Assembly: GCA_947589295.1 (NCBI GenBank)
Contig: CANQBZ010000002.1
Location: 1 to 64,000, forward strand
DNA from: an uncultured Akkermansia sp.
GTDB lineage: Bacteria; Verrucomicrobiota; Verrucomicrobiia; Verrucomicrobiales; Akkermansiaceae
DNA: 64,000 nt
Reading direction: 5' to 3'
Positions 8,472 through 16,125 of this stretch are shown here, piece by piece. The notes below the pieces were generated by a model. The model did no database searches and was not told the DNA's origin. It saw only the letters and a list, made by a program, of their open reading frames with translations. The translations under genes were made by a program, and so were the position numbers. The number at the start of each line of letters is the position of its first letter. The first letter of the stretch is position 1.

Positions 8472-9238
8472 AAAACGATCAACCTATTTTACTAGTGGAT
8501 AATTCTAACACGCGCACCAAATGCGCTCTGGCAACGGCCGACGGCATGTTGTGCGAACCGATGCGATACTTGCCCACTGCGCAGATAAGCCCGGATAATG
8601 TGCATGCCACACTGACAGGGTGGGATTACGGACAGGTTGTACTCTGCTCTGTGGCGCCAACTGCAGCAGCTGTCCTGCGCTCGGTCTTTGCCAAGCACCC
8701 GATCCACAACATCAGCCATGCTGATTGTCCGCAACTGCTGCGTCTCTACGAAAACCCTGCATGCGTAGGCCCGGATCGTTTGGCTAATGCAGCCGCCCTT
8801 GCGCTGCACTACTGTTTGCCCGCCCTAGCCGTGGATATGGGAACCGCTTGCACGTTTGATACGGTGGTACTGGAGGACGGGTTGCATACATTGCTGGGAG
8901 GCGCCATTGCTCCCGGACTGCGCGCGCTTGCCGCTGCCCCTGCGCTGAGTACGCAGTTGCTCCCGCAGCTATCGCAGACCGAGCTGGCAGAACGCATCAA
9001 CTCCCCGCTGGCGCGTGACACACGCCATGCCCTGCGCGCGGGAATACTTATTGGCTACGAGGAGATGCTGCACGGTATCGCACAGCGTGTCCAAGCGCAG
9101 GTTGGAACCAGAGTATGTACCGTAGTGACCGGTGGGGATGCCTTATGGTGCGGCGTGAAGCCGGAATGGGCCGACTATGTGGATCACGAATTGACGATGA
9201 AGGGGATGCTTGCTCTCGCCCAAGGTAAAATACGCTGA
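8468..9238 (+). CDS. coaX: Type III pantothenate kinase
   Basis: Phosphorylates pantothenate, the first committed step to coenzyme A, with an ASKHA fold. 256 aa, normal for the family. Visible motifs are the N-terminal phosphate loop VDNSNTRTKCAL, the PDRLANAAAL segment, the VDMGTACTFDTV motif with the catalytic Asp, and GGAIAPGLRALAAA. CoaX enzymes are insensitive to CoA feedback. It starts inside the stop of the upstream glycosyltransferase (ATGA overlap), a typical translational-coupling arrangement. acpP, the carrier protein that needs a CoA-derived arm, lies just downstream but has its own promoter. Confidence 0.93.
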   Translation: MKNDQPILLVDNSNTRTKCALATADGMLCEPMRYLPTAQISPDNVHATLTGWDYGQVVLCSVAPTAAAVLRSVFAKHPIHNISHADCPQLLRLYENPACVGPDRLANAAALALHYCLPALAVDMGTACTFDTVVLEDGLHTLLGGAIAPGLRALAAAPALSTQLLPQLSQTELAERINSPLARDTRHALRAGILIGYEEMLHGIAQRVQAQVGTRVCTVVTGGDALWCGVKPEWADYVDHELTMKGMLALAQGKIR

Positions 9239-9265
9239 TTTTTCTGCGATATCGCAAAATAAGAG

Positions 9266-9294
9266 TTGATTCTGAGGCAAAGTTGAGATAGAAT
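9266..9294 (+). promoter_or_regulatory. Promoter of acpP
   Basis: TTGATT (9266-9271), 17-nt spacer, TAGAAT (9289-9294). ATG at 9328 leaves a leader of about 27 nt, longer than for most genes here; it has no purine-rich Shine-Dalgarno sequence. Confidence 0.6.
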
Positions 9295-9327
9295 ACACGC
9301 ACCTCAATTCAGTCATACATCATTTAT

Positions 9328-9570
9328 ATGTCCGACAATATCGAATCCCAGGTAATAGACGTCATCGTCGAGCAACTCGGCGTGGATCGTGAAAAGGTGA
9401 CCCCTGATGCCAAGTTCATTGATGATCTCGGCGCAGATTCTCTTGACACCGTTGAACTCGTCATGACTTTCGAGGAAAAGTTTTCCGTGGAAGTGCCCGA
9501 CGAGGACGCTGAGAAGCTGAAGTCTGTGAGCGATGTAGTGGCCTACATCAAAGCTCACAAACAAGACTGA
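9328..9570 (+). CDS. acpP: Acyl carrier protein
   Basis: 80-aa acidic carrier protein for fatty-acid synthesis. The phosphopantetheine attachment serine is in the motif [15 protein letters not shown], and helices II-III ([26 protein letters not shown]) are standard. It appears monocistronic: its own promoter lies upstream and a hairpin terminator follows. No fab genes are adjacent in this window, which is unusual compared with the common fabD-fabG-acpP-fabF order. Confidence 0.97.
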   Translation: MSDNIESQVIDVIVEQLGVDREKVTPDAKFIDDLGADSLDTVELVMTFEEKFSVEVPDEDAEKLKSVSDVVAYIKAHKQD

Positions 9571-9595
9571 TCTTCGAAAGATTCGTCTGAAAATC

Positions 9596-9634
9596 CGGGC
9601 GGTTTCCTCCTTCGTGGTCGGGACCGCCCGTTTC
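9596..9634 (+). terminator. Hairpin terminator after acpP
   Basis: Perfect 8-bp inverted repeat CGGGCGGT ... ACCGCCCG separated by 19 nt and followed by TTTC. The loop is long and the T-tract short, so it is a moderate rather than ideal intrinsic terminator. Confidence 0.6.
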
Positions 9635-9698
9635 ATCTGCGCATGAACAATGCAGGGCTTGTCAGATCAAGTCGTGTGAGCAGGATGAGACCACCCGC

Positions 9699-10226
9699 AT
9701 GGACTCCGATTACATAGGTTACGCTATCCGTCACACTCGGATTCTTTACGCGCCGTACAGGCGTATTGAATCCTTTGGGGAGACACGCTTCAACTTTCGG
9801 CTTATTACTGAGCCGATGGATAGTGTGGGCGAGTGTCGCATACGCAGCGGCTGGGTAGAAGCCGGGAAACCTCGCATCCTCAAGCCCAAGCGCCTGAGCA
9901 ATGGTCCGGATGTGGAGGGATTCAGTGCGGAGGCAACACGCTTTTTTGAATGGATGGCGGAACATGGTATGCATATGCGAGCGCTCATTCAGTATGGGTT
10001 TCAATTTATCCGATCAGAAGTGCAGGAAGAATGCCTGCATGAGGATATTCGCGAAGTGAGTGAGCGTGTGGTACGCGAAGCAGAGAGCAGCGGCGACGCC
10101 TTGAGGGCAGTCATAGAGGGTGTAGATGACGCGTGGGAGATATCGCTGCTGCGTTTCATGATTGAGATGATTGAGCAATCGCATGAGATTAATATCTTTG
10201 ATTTTAAGCGTCACGGTCTGCTGTAG
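9699..10226 (+). CDS. Uncharacterised 175-aa protein
   Basis: I do not recognise this protein. It is soluble and charged, with an N-terminal mixed region (MDSDYIGYAIRHTRILYAPY), a beta-looking middle (TRFNFRLITEPMDSVGECRI) and a largely helical acidic C-terminal half (SEVQEECLHEDIREVSERVV). No signal peptide, membrane segment or metal motif is evident. Codon use looks like its neighbours, and the reading frame is not shadowed by a better one. It overlaps by 44 bp the start of the following exported LysM protein, so the two are probably coexpressed. It could be a lineage-specific accessory to envelope genes; this is only a positional guess. Confidence 0.65.
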   Translation: MDSDYIGYAIRHTRILYAPYRRIESFGETRFNFRLITEPMDSVGECRIRSGWVEAGKPRILKPKRLSNGPDVEGFSAEATRFFEWMAEHGMHMRALIQYGFQFIRSEVQEECLHEDIREVSERVVREAESSGDALRAVIEGVDDAWEISLLRFMIEMIEQSHEINIFDFKRHGLL

Positions 10227-11025
10227 CGTCACGCTCGCGGAAACTCAAGAGAATTACTCGCTCTGGCCGCAAAGGCCAGCCGAGCTGGAGCAAGCGCGAC
10301 GTCTCTATGCTCAGCGGCGGGATACTCAAATGCTCACTCTACTCCAGCCTTTCATCTACAAACGAGGTTTGGCTGGACGTGAGGCCCGCCGTTTAGTGGG
10401 GCATGTACGCGTGCGACAATACCTAACGACCTCGAATCCCAATATACGCCGCCATGTTGTGCATCGGGGAGACAATTTGGATCGAATAGCTACAGCTTAC
10501 AATAGCTCGCCGGAGTTGATCATGCTCATCAATATGATGACCAAGCCATCGGACCTCAAGGTGGGACAGAGCCTCTACATAGCGCCCGCAACTATGCGAG
10601 TGGAACTGCATGTGGCGGACCGAGAAATAACGCTTTGGGACGGCCGCACTTTAGTGGCAGCGTACGGAATATCCACTTCTCCCGATCTTGCAGGCTCAGG
10701 ACAAAATGAGGAAACCACCCTCAGGGATCGTGAGGGAGAAATCAACGGCAGCCATATACCGCGTGCTTCTGCACTATTTGCCTCGTCCGATCGCATGCTT
10801 ACCTTCTCGAACGGGCTGACCATCATCAATAACAGACAACGGCCGCCACGCACAGCAAAGGCGTATGTGCAGATGCAGAGGCGCGACCTTAATGAACTTT
10901 CCTTGCTGATACGAGGTGGAGCGCGCTTATCTGTAGTGCGTGATGAGGAAAAGTACGATCCTTATGCTGTACAACCGACTGGACACAGCAAGTCGACGCG
11001 AGGTGAGGACGCGGGGAAACGGTAG
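10183..11025 (+). CDS. Exported LysM protein with L,D-transpeptidase-like domain lacking Cys
   Basis: About 280 aa from ATG 10183 (ATG 10171 is possible). A signal peptide (MRLISLILSVTVCCSVTLA) precedes a helical segment, one LysM domain (HVVHRGDNLDRIATAYNSSP through LKVGQSLYIAP) and a C-terminal region beginning VELHVADREITLWDGRTL that resembles the opening strands of YkuD L,D-transpeptidases. However, the mature protein contains no cysteine at all and no HG..SxGC-type motif, so transpeptidase activity is unlikely. LysM suggests peptidoglycan binding in the periplasm. It overlaps the preceding unknown gene. It may be a wall-binding scaffold derived from an L,D-transpeptidase; the domain assignment of the C-terminal part is tentative. 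Confidence 0.75.
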   Translation: MRLISLILSVTVCCSVTLAETQENYSLWPQRPAELEQARRLYAQRRDTQMLTLLQPFIYKRGLAGREARRLVGHVRVRQYLTTSNPNIRRHVVHRGDNLDRIATAYNSSPELIMLINMMTKPSDLKVGQSLYIAPATMRVELHVADREITLWDGRTLVAAYGISTSPDLAGSGQNEETTLRDREGEINGSHIPRASALFASSDRMLTFSNGLTIINNRQRPPRTAKAYVQMQRRDLNELSLLIRGGARLSVVRDEEKYDPYAVQPTGHSKSTRGEDAGKR

Positions 11026-11081
11026 CGGGGCAGGAAAAATACAACTCGGGCAGTGTGCCAGCGTCTGGCGTGTACCGGTTA

Positions 11082-11888
11082 TCAGTGTTTTTTTCGCGGG
11101 CGTATGCCAATGTAGTCGCGTACAGATTTGAACCCCTGGCGGTAGATACCCGCAGTGGCATCCCAAAATGAGCAAGAACTCCCGCCGTCCATGTTCAATG
11201 CCATATAAACGCGAAAGGAACCCAAGCAGTTTGGGGTGCACAGGATATCAGCCAATTCACTCAAAGTAAGCGGAGAAGTGATGGCCAGACACCATCCACC
11301 AGCTCCATCCGTAGCAATAAATGTTCGCATGGCCTTATGCGTGCGCTCCAATCCCGGGACAGCCCGATAATGCTCTACTAAAAATGGCCCGCCCTGAATG
11401 GCTTCGCGCATGCGCTGCGCAGGAAAGCGAAGCGTGCGGCTACGTTCCATAAAAATTTTTTCTCCCGTGTCATAGAGGATGCCGACAACAGTAAAACCGC
11501 CGGTGGCTAACGGAGCAACGGTGCGGGAGGCGTGACGGAGTAAGCCAATGGGTGCTCGCGCAGGACCAGCGGCAAAGTAGCCTCCGTTCACCCCGGCCAC
11601 GCAAGAATTGCGACGCATGGCGATTTCCAAGTTGCCATACATCGGCTTGCCGTCTCCCTCATCCACGATGCATAGCTCATAGTTAGAAGCACGGAAAAAG
11701 TGTGCCTCAATGCGGTAGCCCTTCAGCTCGCCATGGAGCAGCCCCAGCCAACTGTCGTTCGAGGAATACTCCCGACTGCAAAATTCAGCGTATTGTCCGG
11801 CGCAACTTCCGCCACACAGAAACAAGCCCCCCACAAATAAACCTACAAGCACTCGACCCACATACTCACATGACAAGCAGCAGAACAT
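11082..11888 (-). CDS. Exported phosphodiester glycosidase (NAGPA-like) domain protein
   Basis: About 268 aa. After a hydrophobic N-terminal signal or anchor (VLVGLFVGGLFLCGG) the chain matches the phosphodiester-glycosidase domain of the NAGPA family: GVNGGYFAAG, GFTVVGILYD, IQGGPFLVEH, TFIATDGAGGWCLAI and NMDGGSSCSFW. In mammals this domain removes GlcNAc from GlcNAc-1-phospho-mannose; bacterial members are poorly characterised and often act on or near cell-wall glycans. I start it at ATG 11888, 19 bp after the stop of the upstream gene; the 49 residues upstream in the ORF track are a frame-shifted copy of the neighbour's 3' end. It is the last gene of an exported three-gene operon. Confidence 0.8.
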   Translation of the reverse strand: MFCCLSCEYVGRVLVGLFVGGLFLCGGSCAGQYAEFCSREYSSNDSWLGLLHGELKGYRIEAHFFRASNYELCIVDEGDGKPMYGNLEIAMRRNSCVAGVNGGYFAAGPARAPIGLLRHASRTVAPLATGGFTVVGILYDTGEKIFMERSRTLRFPAQRMREAIQGGPFLVEHYRAVPGLERTHKAMRTFIATDGAGGWCLAITSPLTLSELADILCTPNCLGSFRVYMALNMDGGSSCSFWDATAGIYRQGFKSVRDYIGIRPRKKH

Positions 11889-11907
11889 GCGCGCAGCAGT
11901 AAGAGGA

Positions 11908-13059
11908 CTATTTGACCGTGGTATTGCGCTCCGTTTTCTTGACTTCGCGTTCACGTTGACGTCGTTTTTTCTCATCATCCTTTTCTTTAGCTCTGCGGGC
12001 ACGACGTTCATCAGATGTTTCATTGGCGCGCTCATTGCCCCAAAGCACGGCTAATTGAGACATTGCTCGGCCATAAAAACTCTTGGGGTCTATTTTCATG
12101 CATGCGGCAATCATGGCCTTCATGCGCTTGCTGCCACCTTCCTCCCGACGCGCTTGTCCAATGAGCAAGCAGTACGCCGCTTGCCGATCTTCTGGGCGCA
12201 GCGCCGTATCATTGACAATCTTCATGGTTTCCTGCATGAGGTCATGCAGGGTGGTATGAAAATCGGCTTTCAGGAAGCCATCCTTGGTATCCATCTGCTG
12301 GTAGAGGAATTGCAGGGCGCTGTGCTCATTGCGACGTACCAAACCTGTACTGTCACTAGGATCGGCCTCTTTAATCATATCCAACAAATCAGCAGGTTTC
12401 TGAATGGGAAGTTCCGCGACTTCCCCGAGCACTTTTGCTTTTTCTACGCCTTGGAGAGTACCGGCTCGCTGCAGCAATTCGAGCATTTTTCGATGCATCT
12501 GAAGTTTTTGAGTGATGTTGTTCAAAGCAGCCGCCCCGTCTTCATCGCCCAGAAAATCCATACCGGGTAAATTGGCATACATGTTGCCGTCTTTATCGAC
12601 CAGCATGATCGTGGGGCATACACTGAATGGGATGGAAGGCATGCCAGCAGTGATACGTCGCTGCTCGTCTGCTTGTGCTTGGTTGGGCGATTCATAGATA
12701 GGCACAGCAAGCAGTTGAGCCTGACCAGTTATTTTTTCCAGATTCTCTTTCATCCAGAATGATTGGAGCATACGCAAGCTTCGCTGATTCCAATCCGGTC
12801 CATAGCAAAAGATGATGATGCCATCATCCCCTGCTGCGCTCAGCGCCTCCTGGTAGGTTTCAGGGCGGCGTGGATTTTTAGATTCAGTTTTTTTCCCATC
12901 CGGTTGCTGTTCATTGTTACTTTCCGCCGGGGGTTCCTGCGCCGACTCCGCAGGATCAGATGTCTGCTGAGCAAGGCAACGACCGGGAGTAATAACAGCC
13001 GCAAACGCTACACCCAACGCTACGGATTGAAGAAGCTTACTTGCCTTTCTTATTGTCAT
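11908..13059 (-). CDS. Exported thioredoxin-fold protein without CXXC
   Basis: 383 aa with a signal peptide (SVALGVAFAAVITPGRCLA) and a Gln/Glu/Pro-rich linker. Residues about 78-165 look like a thioredoxin fold: IIIFCYGPDWNQRS at the place where thioredoxins have WCxxC, and a cis-Pro loop VCPTIMLVDKDG. The redox CXXC is replaced by WNQR, so a dithiol oxidoreductase role is unlikely, although C85 and C148 remain. The C-terminal half is alpha-helical and ends in a highly basic tail (RRAKEKDDEKKRRQREREVK). Its start lies 23 bp inside the end of the upstream transglutaminase-like gene, which implies coupled expression. A binding or chaperone role in the periplasm is possible; function unknown. 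Confidence 0.7.
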   Translation of the reverse strand: MTIRKASKLLQSVALGVAFAAVITPGRCLAQQTSDPAESAQEPPAESNNEQQPDGKKTESKNPRRPETYQEALSAAGDDGIIIFCYGPDWNQRSLRMLQSFWMKENLEKITGQAQLLAVPIYESPNQAQADEQRRITAGMPSIPFSVCPTIMLVDKDGNMYANLPGMDFLGDEDGAAALNNITQKLQMHRKMLELLQRAGTLQGVEKAKVLGEVAELPIQKPADLLDMIKEADPSDSTGLVRRNEHSALQFLYQQMDTKDGFLKADFHTTLHDLMQETMKIVNDTALRPEDRQAAYCLLIGQARREEGGSKRMKAMIAACMKIDPKSFYGRAMSQLAVLWGNERANETSDERRARRAKEKDDEKKRRQREREVKKTERNTTVK

Positions 13060-15673
13060 AGACTAAAATCGCTTTGAAGTTGATGCCTTGCAGCTGCTCT
13101 GCGCCAGAATCAATGCGTATATAACGCGCCTGTGGACAGTCGTGCTCGACAGTCAGCACAATGCAGGGGTTTTCAGAGGACTCAGGAAGGTTAGCAAGCA
13201 GTTTCCAACTTTTCCCATCTACGGAGGTTTCAACATACCACTCGCGGTAGGCGGTGCAATCGCGCCCAGAAGGAACAATCACGATACCGCCTATGTATGT
13301 GCGTTTGGGCAATTCCACAGTAACTTTTCGATGCTTCCCTTTTTCAGAAATAATAGCCCCGCCCTGTGGAGTGAGAGCCGCAGAGTGGGTCACAATGCTA
13401 TCCTGCTTGGGAGCGTACATATCCAGCATGACCAGCCCACCCGGAGAGACTAGCTTGCCAGGAGGCGGCGTGAAGTCCGGCATGTTGTTTTCTCCAGGCT
13501 TGAGAAATTCCTTGCTGTATTTATTGGCCAAATCCAAATAGTATTCTTTGTCTCGTCCATTACTGCGTGGCCCTTCTAAAGAGAGGGCTGTCATCTCCTC
13601 TGCAGCGCGTATAACCGACGCTTTCAGCAGTAGCTGAGTACTCTCGTAATTCGGATCATCCTTTGGCAGTTGTGTGAGCAACTCATCCACCATACCACGC
13701 ACGCGGTCGCCAACGCTACGCTTCTCTACGTACGCGCGACGCACAGCCCAGCTCAACGCCGCGCCGAACGCGGGTCGACGTCTCACGCTATCGGCTACAA
13801 GCTTGAAAAAATTGAGTTTGATAGGCAAAGCTTTGCCAAGCGAGTCAAATTGCATGTTGAGCATCTTCTCCATGTCCCACTCTGCCTTTTCATTCTCGTT
13901 GAGATTCTCAAAATAGCTCTTAAAAGCAACCATCTTCTGCTTGCCTGTCTTGAGCGTAGTAAGCAGGGAGGGATAGATCGTCTCTGTGAGGTAGCGTGCG
14001 CACATTTCGGGGTGCTTGGGAGCAACAGACGAGCAGATAAAATCATTTACTCCGAGATATTTTGAGGGGCGTTTGCTGAGATGTTTTGCAGCAGTGTCCA
14101 AATACATCGTCCAGACAGGGTTGTAGAGAGGCTGCATCGTAACGGCCATTTCATACAAACTGAGAGCCTTGATTGGATTTTTATTTTGCGACAAAAGAGC
14201 GGCGAGAGAGCAGATCATCTGCGCATCACGAGTACGCTGCCCATCTTTATACATGTCGGTCATCATTTGCATGGCGCTCCACCTGTGCAATCCCCATGTG
14301 GCATAGTGAGGTTCGCGTTTTTCAGAGATTGAGTTGGCGGCGTGCCATTCTCCATCGACAAATACGGCGTATGCGCAATGGCCAGGTTCGCCCATGGTGA
14401 AAGCTGGCACACCGTTTGCGCACGCCGCAGACGCCCCATAATGAGATAAGCCACCGCATACAGCTCCTACATCGCGCGTCTCCTTGGCAAACAGTCCGGG
14501 GTAAATCACATCAAAGGGTTGATAGTAATATTTGGAAAAAATCACATCCCCATACTTGTTGAGGGGGAGGTAGGGTACCTGACTGCACATGCCAACGTAA
14601 GCCCGAGCTGGAGCAGAGCAGTTATCACGCTGCCAGCGTAGGCTACTGGCAAGTCCCATGGGGTGGTCGCCTTTCCAACCGCAGGGAAAGTGCATGAGCC
14701 AGTCGGGCATATTGCCGAAGGAAGAGTTGAGCAGCCCCTTGTCCCAGCTTTCAGCAAAGTAGAGGTAACGCTCGCGTGCCAAGCGAAAATTGTCCTTTGC
14801 CGGAGCCCGCCTTTTGCCTGAATCAGCAGCAATGTCGGGCAAAGGCATGCCGATTTCTTTGTAATACTTAATTTGCTCCTTGGAGAGCGGAGCACCCGCA
14901 CCATACCACCCATTGCGAGTAAACTCAACCGCCACCGCCGCAGCAATGCGTCGCTTGACGCCGGGCTTAATTTTCGTGGCGTCTGTGAGGATATCTCGGT
15001 CCATATTTTTATCCACCTGGCGAAACTGGTTAATCATGGCGAGGGCGATTTCAGGTTTTTCCATCTCTCCATCGTAAACAAAAGAGCTGATCCAAGGAAG
15101 GTTGTTGAGCAGCTCTGCCAATGAATCTGCCGTCCCCTTATCCTTCATTAGCTCAGTGAGGGCATCGAGATCAGCACGGTGCAGTAGTTCCCATTGGGCA
15201 ATTTGAAGTCGATTTTCCGGTTCACGGATGAAGGCGAGTATATGTTCGCGCCCTGGATTGCCGACACGCGAGCGGATACGGTTGGTGAGCTTACGTTCGA
15301 GCGCTTTCGGTTTGCGCCATTCGTTGGGACGAATAACACTTTTGACATTTTGCTCCTGCACGGGGCGACGTCCGTTATCCTCACCCAGAGGATGGTTAAT
15401 TTTTGTAATTTCTGCATTTTCGGGGTCTTCTTCTTCCTCCTCCTCCGGGCTATCTTCGATAACAGGTTCGGGTTCGGGTTCGGGCTCAGGCTCAGTGGTC
15501 GTTTGAGTATCAGGAACCGGCGTATCTTGATGAATAACTATTTCGGCGGTGTGTGTTTTTTGCCGAGTCTGCTGCACAATTCTCTCGCCGCCGGGAAACA
15601 TGATGGGATCTACCACGTACCCTACCGCCAACGCCACTAGGATGAGAACGATGTAGGATAGTCTCCACTTCAT
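13037..15673 (-). CDS. Exported transglutaminase-like protein with C-terminal discoidin-like domain
   Basis: 878 aa from ATG 15673. A single N-terminal hydrophobic segment (YIVLILVALAVGYVV) and an acidic Pro-Glu linker (repeated PEPEP, then EEEEEE) suggest a periplasmic protein tethered to the inner membrane. Residues 400-450 contain VCGGLSHYGASA (C406) and GEPGHCAYAVFVDGEW (H432), the Cys/His arrangement of bacterial transglutaminase-like peptidases. The last 140 residues (AALTPQGGAIISEKGKHRKV to RYIRIDSGAEQLQGINF) look like an F5/8 type C (discoidin) domain, often carbohydrate-binding. The ORF track start at 15727 adds 18 residues that run over the promoter. First gene of the exported three-gene operon; substrate unknown. 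Confidence 0.75.
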   Translation of the reverse strand: MKWRLSYIVLILVALAVGYVVDPIMFPGGERIVQQTRQKTHTAEIVIHQDTPVPDTQTTTEPEPEPEPEPVIEDSPEEEEEEDPENAEITKINHPLGEDNGRRPVQEQNVKSVIRPNEWRKPKALERKLTNRIRSRVGNPGREHILAFIREPENRLQIAQWELLHRADLDALTELMKDKGTADSLAELLNNLPWISSFVYDGEMEKPEIALAMINQFRQVDKNMDRDILTDATKIKPGVKRRIAAAVAVEFTRNGWYGAGAPLSKEQIKYYKEIGMPLPDIAADSGKRRAPAKDNFRLARERYLYFAESWDKGLLNSSFGNMPDWLMHFPCGWKGDHPMGLASSLRWQRDNCSAPARAYVGMCSQVPYLPLNKYGDVIFSKYYYQPFDVIYPGLFAKETRDVGAVCGGLSHYGASAACANGVPAFTMGEPGHCAYAVFVDGEWHAANSISEKREPHYATWGLHRWSAMQMMTDMYKDGQRTRDAQMICSLAALLSQNKNPIKALSLYEMAVTMQPLYNPVWTMYLDTAAKHLSKRPSKYLGVNDFICSSVAPKHPEMCARYLTETIYPSLLTTLKTGKQKMVAFKSYFENLNENEKAEWDMEKMLNMQFDSLGKALPIKLNFFKLVADSVRRRPAFGAALSWAVRRAYVEKRSVGDRVRGMVDELLTQLPKDDPNYESTQLLLKASVIRAAEEMTALSLEGPRSNGRDKEYYLDLANKYSKEFLKPGENNMPDFTPPPGKLVSPGGLVMLDMYAPKQDSIVTHSAALTPQGGAIISEKGKHRKVTVELPKRTYIGGIVIVPSGRDCTAYREWYVETSVDGKSWKLLANLPESSENPCIVLTVEHDCPQARYIRIDSGAEQLQGINFKAILVYDNKKGK

Positions 15674-15679
15674 ACTGCC

Positions 15680-15708
15680 TTGATAGCAGATTTTAGCTAC
15701 CTTGTCAA
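15680..15708 (-). promoter_or_regulatory. Promoter of the transglutaminase-like operon
   Basis: Read on the minus strand: TTGACA, exactly 17 nt, TATCAA, then 6 nt to ATG 15673. Transcription would start at the A of the start codon (leaderless). Confidence 0.7.
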
Positions 15709-15751
15709 GAGAACATCCACGCTGCACCCTCCCAGATCAAGATCGCGCGAA

Positions 15752-16117
15752 TCAGCTGTCACCCCCCTTAATAAAGTGGCTCAGTATCCACAATACGAGG
15801 ACGACGAGAAGCAAGGGCCCCGCCACAGATACCAAACCAATGAACAGAGCGAGCAGCACAACCATGACGGCTACAAAGAGCAGGATCCCACGCCAGCTCG
15901 TATAACGCGTAAGCAGCTGCCAGAGCGTAGGATTTGCCTCTTCCTGCTCCTCCTTGCGTAAATCCAGCTCAGCAAAACGGCGCCATGTGGCAGAGTTTGC
16001 GCAGCGCACCCACGTATCGTCCTTAACACGACCCTCGGCTCGCAAACGCAGCAGGTCATACCCTGTAACAGGTCCTATTTTCTTTTCCCCGGTATCGTAG
16101 TAGAACTTTCTCGCCAT
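15752..16117 (-). CDS. GYF_2-domain membrane protein
   Basis: 121 aa. The N-terminal 50 residues (KFYYDTGEKKIGPVTGYDLLRLRAEGRVKDDTWVRCANSATWRRF) fit the GYF_2 (DUF4339) pattern of a short Gly-Pro and Trp-containing peptide-binding module. Two closely spaced hydrophobic segments follow (GILLFVAVMVVLLALFIGLV and GPLLLVVLVLWILSHFI). It begins 8 bp after the lpdA stop and so is probably cotranscribed with it; no functional connection is evident. GYF_2 proteins are common in Verrucomicrobiota and Planctomycetota and usually have unknown roles at the membrane. Confidence 0.8.
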   Translation of the reverse strand: MARKFYYDTGEKKIGPVTGYDLLRLRAEGRVKDDTWVRCANSATWRRFAELDLRKEEQEEANPTLWQLLTRYTSWRGILLFVAVMVVLLALFIGLVSVAGPLLLVVLVLWILSHFIKGGDS

Positions 16118-16125
16118 GGGGGGTA

